This document shows positions 6,733-14,661 of a stretch of DNA of 21,472 nt, piece by piece (position 1 is the first letter of the stretch; each line of letters starts with the position of its first letter). The notes beneath the pieces were generated by a model that saw only the letters and a program-made list of their open reading frames with translations, was not told the DNA's origin and did not search any database. Made by a program: the position numbers and the translations under genes. The stretch comes from Planctomycetota bacterium (GTDB lineage Bacteria; Planctomycetota; Phycisphaerae; WQYP01): positions 1-21,472 of the forward strand of contig JAKATV010000052.1 of NCBI GenBank assembly GCA_021818565.1, written 5' to 3'.

Positions 6733-7674
6733 ATGGCATTTGGATTTATTAAAAAAGCACTCGGACAAAGCGTAGAAAAATTGCGCACCGGCCTGACTCG
6801 CACGCGCGATGCGCTGGTGGGATCCTTACGCACGCTATTAACCGGTCGTAAGCTTGATCAGCAACTGCTGGATGAACTGCGGCAACGCTTGATCACCGCC
6901 GATTTAGGTGTCATAGCAACCGACCATATTATTAACGATCTTAATGCGGCTTGGAAACAGGGTCGCGTACAATCGGGTGATCAGGTATTGGCTTTTTTGC
7001 AGGAAGATATGCGGGCCTATTGGCCCGTGGAATCCCGCGCTTTGAAATTCGCGCCCGCCGGCCCCACGGTCATTTTGGTAACCGGCATCAATGGGGCCGG
7101 CAAAACCACCAGCATTGCCAAGCTGGGACAATATCTGAAAAATCAGAACAAAACCGTCATGGTTGCCGCCTGTGACACCTTCCGCGCCGCAGCCGTGGAG
7201 CAATTGACGATCTGGGCCCAGCGCATCGGCGTGGAGATCGTCAAACATCAGATGGGAAGTGATCCCGCGGCGGTGGCGTTTGACGCCTGCAAGGCCGCTG
7301 TGGCCCGGAAGATCGATGTGCTGATTATTGACACCGCCGGCCGCCTGCACACCCAGGATCATCTGATGCGGGAACTGGAAAAAATTCGCCGCGTCATTCA
7401 AAAAATCATTCCCACCGCTCCCCATGAATCGTTGCTGGTGCTTGATGCCACCATCGGGCAGAACGCCATACGGCAGGCCGAAGAATTTACCAAATCCGTT
7501 GAATTAACGGGTATATTTTTAGCCAAGCTCGACGGCACCGCCAAAGGCGGCATTGTCGTAGCCATCCGCCGACAATTAAACCTCCCGGTAAAATTCGTCG
7601 GCCTCGGCGAAACGCCCGAAGACATCGCCCCCTTTAACCCCGACGAATTCGTCGAAGCTCTCTTCGCCACATGA
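6733..7674 (+). CDS. ftsY: Signal recognition particle receptor FtsY
   Basis: SRP receptor GTPase that docks ribosome-nascent chain complexes to the Sec translocon at the inner membrane. The 313-residue protein has the N domain (about 30-95), the P-loop GINGAGKTT (118-126), DTFRAAAVEQL (148-158, G2/I-box region), DTAGR (200-204), LAKLDGTAKGG (263-273) and GLGE...D..PF at the end. KLDGTAKGG and the GLGE ending separate it from Ffh, and no M domain follows. It lacks the long acidic A domain of E. coli FtsY and instead has a short basic N-terminus (MAFGFIKKAL) that may serve as the membrane-targeting helix. The frame is open from 6547, but 6733 fits the family. It is divergent from the acyltransferase gene. 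Confidence 0.96.
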   Translation: MAFGFIKKALGQSVEKLRTGLTRTRDALVGSLRTLLTGRKLDQQLLDELRQRLITADLGVIATDHIINDLNAAWKQGRVQSGDQVLAFLQEDMRAYWPVESRALKFAPAGPTVILVTGINGAGKTTSIAKLGQYLKNQNKTVMVAACDTFRAAAVEQLTIWAQRIGVEIVKHQMGSDPAAVAFDACKAAVARKIDVLIIDTAGRLHTQDHLMRELEKIRRVIQKIIPTAPHESLLVLDATIGQNAIRQAEEFTKSVELTGIFLAKLDGTAKGGIVVAIRRQLNLPVKFVGLGETPEDIAPFNPDEFVEALFAT

Positions 7675-8036
7675 CGCGTGCATCCATGATTTAATCGCCC
7701 GTCGGGTGCGTATCGTCGTAGTGACATGTTGGTCGGAGGTCAATACTTAAAATCTCACCGGCCCTGCCATGGGCATGGCCCGTGGCCCCGGACGCCGCCG
7801 CACAAGCCGATATTCATTCGGATTATTCTCCCATTACGCACTGATCGACGTCCTGAAGAAGAACCACTGAAGCACGGAAGTGAGCGAAAGTGTATTTCTG
7901 TGTGATAACAATTGGTAGAGCTTTGATGAAAAGTGGAACTTTAATACGTGGCAAAAATATATATATTCTTTTATTTCGCCTGGTAATCCGTTAGTAACCT
8001 AATTATCGCCTTAAATTAAGCATAAAGGAGTCGCTG
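7675..8036. other. Gene-free stretch between ftsY and the SGNH hydrolase
   Basis: No convincing ORF or RNA gene is seen. The left half is GC-rich and holds a short palindrome around 7766-7779. The right half (about 7900-8020) turns AT-rich, contains one copy of the TGATGAAAAGTGG repeat, and probably carries the promoter for the hydrolase. A ribosome binding site (AAGGAG) lies just before the ATG at 8037. No terminator with a T-run is evident for ftsY. Confidence 0.6.
7922..7942 (+). repeat. Single copy of the TGATRAAAARTGG intergenic repeat
   Basis: The sequence TTTGATGAAAAGTGGAACTTT matches the repeats at 9484-9544 and 14451-14492. It lies 95 nt before the SGNH hydrolase start, in an AT-rich region. 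It may be an operator half-site or a remnant of an insertion-sequence end. Confidence 0.6.
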
Positions 8037-9461
8037 ATGAAAAATATCTCTGGTCTTGCAATGCTCATGCTGGTTATCCTTGGCGTTGGTCGTATCGCCA
8101 CTGCGGCTAATCCATTTTTCCTGAAAAATGGAGATCGCGTCTGTTTTTATGGTTACAGCATTACCGCGCAGCGCTATTACACCACGGATGTCGAAACGTA
8201 TATTTTGACGCACTATCCGAAACTTAAAGTTAAATTTGTGAATTCCGGCATTGGCGGAGACCGTGTGACCGGTGGCTGGGCGGGTCCGATTGATCTGCGG
8301 CTTAAGCGGGATGTGTTTCCGTTCAAGCCCAATGTCATTGTCTACCTGCTGGGCCAAAACGACGCCGGCTATAAACCTTATTCCAAGCCGACCTTTGATA
8401 TTTACCGGCGCGGTTTGGCACATATTCTGCGTTCGTTGCGATCCCATCTGCCCAACGTTCGCATTGTACTTATCAACTCAACGCCATGGGATGATTTTAC
8501 CCATCCACCGGGGTTTATGCTCAATCGAAAGGCCAAGGGCAGCTACAATGACGTGCTGATCCGCTATGGTCAATATAACCAGCAACTGGCAAAGCGCGAT
8601 CACTTGTTTTTAGTGGATTTCAATGCGCCGCTTGTCGCGGTACTCAAAAAAGCTGTAAAAGTGAACCTGAAGCTGGCTCGGATGATTATTCCCGGGCGCA
8701 TTCATCCCTCTGCGGCGGGCCATTTGGTGATGGCGCAAACGCTGCTCAAGGCGTGGGGCGCGCCGGCGATAGTTACATCCGTTGGCATTAACGCGGCCGA
8801 CAAACATGTTGGAAAATCGGTCAATACCACAGTAAGCGCCATTGCTGATACCCGCGGCACACTTTCCTGGCGGCAATTGGATGGTTCTCTACCCATGCCC
8901 ATTATGTCGTTGCATGACAAATGGCCGTTGTTTGCACCTCAGAGGCTTTGGCCCGCCCGTACTCCGAATTATAAATACACCAATCCCGTCACAGCTCTGG
9001 TGATCAAGGAGTGTGGATTTTACCACGCGCTGGATCGTGAGACCTTACGCGTAACGCACCTAAGTGCCCCCAAATACCAATTGCGGATCGACGGGCGGGC
9101 CGTGGGCACGTTCAGCAGTACGGATCTTGCCCACGGTATTAATTTGGCCAGGTTTGTAACACCCATGATGACGCAGGCCTACCGGGTTCTGGCACTGGCC
9201 TGGCAACGTACAGAAGTGCGATTCACGGGTTGGCAGCAGGTACAGCTTCCCATGGCGAACATTTTTCATCGTCCTACCTTCTTCCACGCTCCCAGAGGGC
9301 CGATCTTCCCGGTTGACACGGAGTCGAATCCGGCCGCTCACGCCGCTGTGCAGAAAATTATGAGGGGATTTTCCGCGCTGGAGCGTGTGGTTGCTCACGC
9401 GGAGCGGCAGGCCGCGCAACCGGTACCGCACCATTACACATTGGTTCCAATGAACTCATGA
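8037..9461 (+). CDS. Secreted SGNH/GDSL-type hydrolase with altered catalytic blocks
   Basis: Probable secreted carbohydrate esterase or lipase-fold protein, possibly acting on acetylated polysaccharides. The 474-residue protein has an N-terminal signal peptide (about 1-23, ending ATAA). SGNH blocks follow in order: block I FYGYSIT with Ser41, block II GIGGDR (71-76), block III GQND (106-109) and block V RIHPSAAGH with His223. Two usual Asp residues are missing: block I is GYS rather than GDS, and the DxxHP of block V is GRIHP (Gly220). The Ser and His remain, so it may use a dyad or be weakened. Residues about 240-474 form a second domain without recognised motifs. AAGGAG before the ATG supports the start. 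Confidence 0.85.
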   Translation: MKNISGLAMLMLVILGVGRIATAANPFFLKNGDRVCFYGYSITAQRYYTTDVETYILTHYPKLKVKFVNSGIGGDRVTGGWAGPIDLRLKRDVFPFKPNVIVYLLGQNDAGYKPYSKPTFDIYRRGLAHILRSLRSHLPNVRIVLINSTPWDDFTHPPGFMLNRKAKGSYNDVLIRYGQYNQQLAKRDHLFLVDFNAPLVAVLKKAVKVNLKLARMIIPGRIHPSAAGHLVMAQTLLKAWGAPAIVTSVGINAADKHVGKSVNTTVSAIADTRGTLSWRQLDGSLPMPIMSLHDKWPLFAPQRLWPARTPNYKYTNPVTALVIKECGFYHALDRETLRVTHLSAPKYQLRIDGRAVGTFSSTDLAHGINLARFVTPMMTQAYRVLALAWQRTEVRFTGWQQVQLPMANIFHRPTFFHAPRGPIFPVDTESNPAAHAAVQKIMRGFSALERVVAHAERQAAQPVPHHYTLVPMNS

Positions 9462-9731
9462 GCGAAATCGGCAGCAAAACCGCCATGAAAAGTGGTGTGG
9501 GTGTGATAAAAAGTGGTACAGTAATTGATGAAAAGTGGGCCTTTCAATTTAATGGCAGCTGTGTCATAGTACAGTAGCTGATGAATATCGCGTCGGAGAA
9601 TTCATAACTGCGGTTCAGCCCAACACGCTGCCACCTGTGGAGAAATAAGGGATGCGGTTGTATCAGTGTCGGAGTTGTTTGTCTTTGTGTAGTTGTTACG
9701 TTTTCGTTGCTTTGTTTCAGGAGTAAGAGAC
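9462..9731. other. Intergenic region upstream of the PEP-CTERM gene
   Basis: It contains three tandem copies of the TGATRAAAARTGG repeat (9484-9544), then about 185 nt without an ORF in good context. A promoter and 5' leader for the PEP-CTERM gene are expected here, but I cannot fix -35 and -10 boxes. No terminator with a T-run is seen after the hydrolase gene. Confidence 0.5.
9484..9544 (+). repeat. Three tandem direct repeats, about 21-22 nt period
   Basis: The copies are CATGAAAAGTGGTG (9484-9497), TGATAAAAAGTGGTACA (9504-9520) and TTGATGAAAAGTGGGCCTTT (9525-9544). The shared GTGG core sits at 9492, 9513 and 9535, a spacing of 21 and 22 nt, about two helical turns. The second and third copies reappear almost unchanged at 14451-14492. 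This phased arrangement suits binding by an oligomeric protein, either a transcription regulator or an IS21-type transposase. Confidence 0.75.
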
Positions 9732-11381
9732 ATGTTTTCATTCACATCCAAATCAGGGCGGAGTATCGGAGTTCTTTCAATGGGAGCGGCGGCGGCTTTG
9801 CTGCTGACCGGACTGGGCGTTTCCTCTGCGGTAGCGAGTAATCTGTTATGGAATCCCGGCCAGAGTGCGACGGGTGGCTCCGATGGCACCGGCACTTGGA
9901 ACGCCAGCACCACCAATTGGTACGACTCAACCGTCGGCACCAACCCGGTCACATGGGTCAATGGCGACGGGGCCTATTTCGGTGCCGGTACCGGTGGCAC
10001 CGGTACCTATACCGTAACATTGGGCAGCAGCAGCGGTACCTACAGCACCACCAATCTGGGGGTTAATAATTCGGGTAATGCTTATGTGCTTGATGGCGGC
10101 GGCGGGACCATTACCGGCACCGGAGAACTGCTGGCTAATGGCAATTTTACGCTGCAAAATATCGCCCTCAAGGCGTATACAACCATTGCGGTAAATAGCA
10201 ACAGCGGCACTACCGGCAGCACGCTGAATATTAATAGTGGCGCTGCGGTTACGATGGCCAGTGCCAGCAACCTGTATCTTAGCGATGCGACCAGCGGTGC
10301 CGGCGGTACCGCCGGTACGGTCAATGTCAATGGAGGTTCGATTACGGTCCAGGCGATTACCGTTGCGGCCAATAACATGCTACAGACCGGAACTTTAAAT
10401 ATTAACAGCGGCACGGTGACGACGACCGCCATCGCCGGGATCACCAGCAAGAGTGGAACGAATATAGGTTCGCCAACCGTGGTGAATCTCAACGGCGGTA
10501 CTCTCAACACTAATTGGATCACCGCAACAAACCACGGCAATGTTGTCATGGATTTCAACGGCGGCACGTTGCAATCCTACAATGGCGGAGGAATTGGGGC
10601 TGCCAGCAGCGCCTATACAATCCCAACGAATCTCAACGTGCAGGCCGGCGGAGCGGTCATTGATTCCAATGCGCATACCTATTGGATTCAGACGCCGCTT
10701 CTGCACGATGCCGCTTTGGGTTCAACACCGGATGGCGGCCTGACTGTTACGGACAGCAAGGCCACCGGTTCGCAGACGTCTTCTTCTGTCACACTGCAAG
10801 GAGCCAACACCTATACCGGTGCAACAGTGGTGCAAAGCGGCGGTGACCTCGTGCTGGCCGGGGCGGCGACGGCCGCAAATTCCGTTGTGCTGGCGGCGGC
10901 TACGATTGCCGATAGCTCTGCGGTGACGGTGAATTCCGGCGGTGTATTAACCCTGGCGAACAATGCCGCGGCAACGCAGGTAAACGCGCTGAATATCAGT
11001 GGCGGAACTCTCACGTTCGAGTTGAACAGCAGCCAGACGCCGAGCCTGTCGATCGGCAGCGCCGCGAATGTCAGCGGCGTCAACAACATCAACATTTATG
11101 CTCTTGCCGGTACGTCATCGTTTACCTTCGGGACGTATAATCTGATCACCGACAGCGCTGGCGGACTGGCAGGCGGAACCTTCCAGTTCACGGGGGGCGG
11201 GCAGACTGCAATTGCCGGGCCGCTATCCGGCGGCAAGAGCTATTTGCTGACGTTGGGAAGTTCCGATACGGCGGAAACCCTTACGATCAGCGCCGTGCCG
11301 GAGCCAACTGCGTTGGGTCTGTTAGCCATGGGTGGCATGGCACTCGTGCTGTTAGGCCGGAAACGTAAGGCCCAAATTTAA
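9732..11381 (+). CDS. PEP-CTERM exported protein with autotransporter-type beta-strand repeat
   Basis: Secreted or surface structural protein. The 549-residue product has a signal peptide (about 1-36), then a long Gly/Thr/Ser/Asn-rich beta-solenoid-like body. An N-terminal block (TGTWNASTTNW ... WVNGDGAYFG) and the passenger-associated repeat GANTYTGATVV (about 357-367, followed by GGDLVLAG) match autotransporter-associated beta-strand repeat proteins. It ends with VPEPTALGLLAMGGMALVLL and RKRK, a canonical PEP-CTERM sorting signal: PEP motif, membrane helix, basic tail. The signal is normally recognised by an exosortase, which is not in this window. GGAG at 9720-9723 sets the ATG at 9732 rather than the upstream frame opening at 9693. 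A terminator follows. Confidence 0.92.
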   Translation: MFSFTSKSGRSIGVLSMGAAAALLLTGLGVSSAVASNLLWNPGQSATGGSDGTGTWNASTTNWYDSTVGTNPVTWVNGDGAYFGAGTGGTGTYTVTLGSSSGTYSTTNLGVNNSGNAYVLDGGGGTITGTGELLANGNFTLQNIALKAYTTIAVNSNSGTTGSTLNINSGAAVTMASASNLYLSDATSGAGGTAGTVNVNGGSITVQAITVAANNMLQTGTLNINSGTVTTTAIAGITSKSGTNIGSPTVVNLNGGTLNTNWITATNHGNVVMDFNGGTLQSYNGGGIGAASSAYTIPTNLNVQAGGAVIDSNAHTYWIQTPLLHDAALGSTPDGGLTVTDSKATGSQTSSSVTLQGANTYTGATVVQSGGDLVLAGAATAANSVVLAAATIADSSAVTVNSGGVLTLANNAAATQVNALNISGGTLTFELNSSQTPSLSIGSAANVSGVNNINIYALAGTSSFTFGTYNLITDSAGGLAGGTFQFTGGGQTAIAGPLSGGKSYLLTLGSSDTAETLTISAVPEPTALGLLAMGGMALVLLGRKRKAQI

Positions 11382-11414
11382 TTATTACACAGTTACAATG
11401 TATTGCAGAAGTGC

Positions 11415-11450
11415 AAGAAGGCCGCGAGGGTTCACGGCCTTCTTTTCTTT
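11415..11450 (+). terminator. Intrinsic terminator after the PEP-CTERM gene
   Basis: A perfect 10-bp stem AAGAAGGCCG/CGGCCTTCTT (11415-11424 with 11435-11444) has a 10-nt loop and is followed by TTCTTT. It lies 33 nt after the PEP-CTERM stop, so the GH3 gene downstream most likely has its own promoter. Confidence 0.85.
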
Positions 11451-11486
11451 AGTCAAATTGTTTGTCGACTTTAGAATGGCGATCCG

Positions 11487-11538
11487 AATATCGGGAACAC
11501 CAAAGGGATAGAAAGTAGTATTTTTGATTCCCGGTATT
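11487..11538. promoter_or_regulatory. Spaced inverted repeat upstream of the GH3 gene
   Basis: The arms AATATCGGGAA (11487-11497) and TTCCCGGTATT (11528-11538) are inverted copies with one mismatch, separated by 30 nt. They lie 32-83 nt before the GH3 start, between the PEP-CTERM terminator and the ribosome binding site. They could be an operator pair for a sugar-responsive regulator. Chance occurrence is possible. Confidence 0.3.
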
Positions 11539-11569
11539 TTTGATAGATCATTCAGGAGTTCACGTTCTT

Positions 11570-14359
11570 ATGTTGTTCAAATCCTCTACCGCTTTTCGTG
11601 CTTTTTTCCGGATCGCCGTCGCGGCGATCGGCATTACGGCTTTGACGGCATTTACCCGCCCGACGACCGCATCTGATCTGGCCGGCACCACTGATATTTC
11701 CGCCAAGGCCACGCCGTCCGTTGCAACCGCTGCTACGCGGTCAACGCCCGCCGGCGAATATTCACCCATTGGCCTGTCGCCCTTACAAATTAATGCCAGA
11801 GCACAAAGCCTGTTGGCGAAAATGACGCTGCCGGAAAAAGTGGCGCTGCTTTCCGGCTACCGTCCGGCCAAGGCGACCCATGCCATCCCGCGGCTGGGAA
11901 TCCCCGCCATTCATGTCAGCGACGCCACCTTGGGCGTGGTGGATTGGGGCAGGTCTACCGCTTATCCGGCGGCACCCTGTTTGACCTCCGCATGGAATCG
12001 GCATCTGGTTTACCGCGAGGCTCGGCACATCGGGATTGACGCCCGGGCCAAACATGTCGGTATGTTGCTGGGGCCGGGTGTGAACATACTGCGCCAGCCG
12101 CAGAATGGACGGAGTTTTGAATACATCGGCGGGGAAGATCCATTTTTAGCGGCGCAACTGGTAGTGCCCTATGTGCAAGGGCTGCAGTCGGAAGATGTCG
12201 TGGCATGTACCAAGCACTTTGTGGGCAATGAGATTGAAACCCAGCGGCCCAGCATTAATTGCATCATCAGCCGCCGCGCGTTGGAGGAAATTTATCTGCC
12301 GCCGTTCCGTGCAGCGGTGCGACAGGGGCACACCTGGATGATTATGGCGGCCTGCAATCGTATCAACGGTGAATACGGCTCTGAAAGTCATTTTCTACTG
12401 ACGGATATCCTGCGTGACAGGTGGGGATTTCAAGGTGTCACCCGGTCGGACGCGGGGTGCGTATACAGCACAGAGGGAAATCTCCGCGCTGGGCTTAATA
12501 TGGAAATGCCCAAGACTAATAAATATTCACTGCCGGCGATCAGCCGTCTGTTGGACCAGCACGAGATTTCCATCGCGCTAATTAACCGCCGGGTCCTGCC
12601 GATTCTCCGCATGATTGTCGCCATGGGTTTTAATGATCCCATCAATTCATTTAATCATAAGTCCGCCAACACCTCTGGCGATGCCGCCGTCGTAAATCAG
12701 GTCACGGCGGAGGGGACGGTGTTGTTGAAGAACCGCGATCATATCCTGCCGTTGAATCCAGCGCGGCATATTAATGTGGTGTTCATCGGGCCATGGGCTA
12801 CGCGCGTTGTCACCGGCGGCGGCGGCAGTTCCCATGTGCCTCCGGCCGTGGTTCCGCCATTAACTTTATTTAACGCGGTCAAACAGGTAGTCAGCCCCAA
12901 TGTTCGTCTGGCCGCCGTGCCATGGGACGACACGTACAAACAGTTTTGGGGCCGCGGAGTGCTCACTACGCCGGATGGGCGACCCGGGGTCGTGGCGGAT
13001 TATTATGCCAATGGCCGGTTCCAAGGAAAACCACAGCACGTGCGGCAGCAGAACATCTCGCTGAATCCACCAACGGCGCTAAGCCGTAATATTTCGGATG
13101 GCCCGCGTAACAGCCGCGCTGCCAATCTTATTCAAGTGCTTACCAGGATGACGCATCAGGCCCATATCGGGAAAAAGCCAATCAGTGTGATATGGAAAGC
13201 GGCAATTCATCCCACCAGTACCGGCGCTTATAGTTTTATCTGCGCCGTCAATGGTTCGGCAGAGGTTTATTTAAGTGGTCGAAGAATTATTGATCTGTGG
13301 CTGCCGTTCTGGCAAAGACCTTTCCATCCTCTTAAAGGCGCTTTGACAACAGTGCGCCTTCACGCCGGAAAAACGTATCAGATTCGCGTGGTGTACCGCA
13401 GTTTTATAAACAAACCCGCCGTCATCGGCTTTGGCTGGGTGCCAAGGAAAGCGGTGCATTTCTTTACCTCAAGCCAACGCCGCATGATTCGTCATGCCGA
13501 TGCGGTCATTGCCTGCATGGGATTTAATCAGACCATCCAACGGGAACAGGCCGACAGGCCTTATAACCTCACGGGGCCGCAGAACGAATATCTGCGCGAA
13601 GCTTCCCTATTGAATCCACATACCATTGCGGTGGTTTATGCCGGGGCAGGCGTAGGCATGGAAAAATGGATCCATCATGTGGCGGGCCTGTTATGGGGAT
13701 GGTATCCGGGACAGACCGGTAATATTTCGATTGCCAAAATAATATTTGGGAAAATTGATCCCAGTGGCCATCTGCCTGACTCGTTCAGTCGTTATGCGCG
13801 CGATGAGGCTGCTTACCACCATTTTCCGGGCTATCCCGGCGTATTCAACCATCGCTGGTTTGCCGAACCGCGTTACGCCGGGTTTCCCGACGGGGCGGGG
13901 GCCCGCTGTAACTTTGTGGAGGGGATTTATGTCGGCTATCGCTGGTATGATTACAAGCATATCCGTCCTTTATTTCCCTTCGGATTCGGGCTTTCCTACA
14001 CCACATTTTCACTTAGCCATCTGACCGTGCGTTCCCGAGGGGCCGGTCCGCAGCGGATCATCACCGTTCATGTAACGGTCACTAATACCGGTCAACGCGC
14101 CGGGGCGCAGGTCGTCCAGTTATATGTGCATCCCCCACAGGGCGGAACAATCCATCGCGTAGTTCAAAAACTCGAAGGCTTCCAACGTGTGGAGTTGAAT
14201 CCCGGTCAAAGTCGGACCGTGGTGATGCGATTGAACTGGAAAGCATTTGCCTGTTTTAACAGCCGAAATAATGCGTGGGAAGTCCCGCCCGGTAATTACA
14301 CCATCGCCGTGGGAACCTCCAGCCGCGATGAACCTCTGCGCCAGGCTGTCCGCCAGTAA
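11570..14359 (+). CDS. Secreted glycoside hydrolase family 3 (beta-glucosidase/xylosidase-like) with PA14 insert
   Basis: Retaining exo-glycosidase releasing terminal beta-sugars outside the cytoplasm. The 929-residue protein starts with a signal peptide or anchor (about 1-35). The GH3 barrel follows (about 60-345) with KHFVGN (215-220) and the likely nucleophile Asp294 in RSDAG, ahead of AGLNMEMP. The alpha/beta sandwich (about 370-740) has AEGTVLLKN (380-388), the PEP-to-acid/base region REQADRP (Glu659 candidate) and WYPGQ (711-715). A PA14 domain is inserted at about 471-615 (VADYYANGRF ... GSAEVYLSGRRIIDLW). A fibronectin-III-like domain (about 825-925) ends the protein. AGGAG at 11554-11558 supports ATG 11570 over the TTG at 11540. 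The order GH3-N, GH3-C with PA14, Fn3-like is a known subgroup. Confidence 0.93.
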   Translation: MLFKSSTAFRAFFRIAVAAIGITALTAFTRPTTASDLAGTTDISAKATPSVATAATRSTPAGEYSPIGLSPLQINARAQSLLAKMTLPEKVALLSGYRPAKATHAIPRLGIPAIHVSDATLGVVDWGRSTAYPAAPCLTSAWNRHLVYREARHIGIDARAKHVGMLLGPGVNILRQPQNGRSFEYIGGEDPFLAAQLVVPYVQGLQSEDVVACTKHFVGNEIETQRPSINCIISRRALEEIYLPPFRAAVRQGHTWMIMAACNRINGEYGSESHFLLTDILRDRWGFQGVTRSDAGCVYSTEGNLRAGLNMEMPKTNKYSLPAISRLLDQHEISIALINRRVLPILRMIVAMGFNDPINSFNHKSANTSGDAAVVNQVTAEGTVLLKNRDHILPLNPARHINVVFIGPWATRVVTGGGGSSHVPPAVVPPLTLFNAVKQVVSPNVRLAAVPWDDTYKQFWGRGVLTTPDGRPGVVADYYANGRFQGKPQHVRQQNISLNPPTALSRNISDGPRNSRAANLIQVLTRMTHQAHIGKKPISVIWKAAIHPTSTGAYSFICAVNGSAEVYLSGRRIIDLWLPFWQRPFHPLKGALTTVRLHAGKTYQIRVVYRSFINKPAVIGFGWVPRKAVHFFTSSQRRMIRHADAVIACMGFNQTIQREQADRPYNLTGPQNEYLREASLLNPHTIAVVYAGAGVGMEKWIHHVAGLLWGWYPGQTGNISIAKIIFGKIDPSGHLPDSFSRYARDEAAYHHFPGYPGVFNHRWFAEPRYAGFPDGAGARCNFVEGIYVGYRWYDYKHIRPLFPFGFGLSYTTFSLSHLTVRSRGAGPQRIITVHVTVTNTGQRAGAQVVQLYVHPPQGGTIHRVVQKLEGFQRVELNPGQSRTVVMRLNWKAFACFNSRNNAWEVPPGNYTIAVGTSSRDEPLRQAVRQ

Positions 14360-14661
14360 CAGGACATGACGTGGCGGAATAGTACCTCATGCTTGGATTA
14401 ATAGGCCAATGCCCAACTTTACCCCGGTTATCCGTTGAGGCTGGGCCAAATTGATAAAAAGTGGTACAGATTTTGATAAAAAATGGGACTTCCATTTCAG
14501 CTACAAAGCTCTATAGTCATGTATAGCAAATTGGCGCATTGGTGCCTACGGTTGTCAAAGCGGACAACCTGTTTGAAAAGTTAAGTTATCGCGGTACAGG
14601 GCATTCTAGTGCCCAGTTATTGTACCCAATGATGCCCGATGTTCTAATAAGGAGTATCTTT
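14360..14661. other. Intergenic region between the GH3 and prepilin-like genes
   Basis: It holds the two-copy direct repeat at 14451-14492 and no convincing ORF or terminator. The frame of the downstream gene stays open back to 14539, but the ribosome binding site AAGGAG at 14649-14654 points to ATG 14662, so this is treated as non-coding and promoter-bearing. Confidence 0.55.
14451..14492 (+). repeat. Two tandem direct repeats, 22 nt period
   Basis: The copies TTGATAAAAAGTGGTACAG (14451-14469) and TTGATAAAAAATGGGACTTC (14473-14492) match the second and third copies at 9504-9544 in sequence, order and spacing. The pair lies about 170 nt upstream of the prepilin-like gene. That two separate loci keep the same two-copy order implies a shared functional unit or a common insertion-sequence end. 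Confidence 0.75.

Noticed and set aside
7766..7779. Short palindrome GCCATGGGCATGGC after ftsY
   Set aside because: The loop is too small and there is no T-run, so it was not called as a terminator. Its GC-rich context makes chance likely.
10082..10567. 161-residue minus-strand hydrophobic frame within the PEP-CTERM gene
   Set aside because: It is the antisense shadow of a Gly/Thr-rich repetitive sequence. The apparent Val/Leu/Pro richness follows from the complementary codons.
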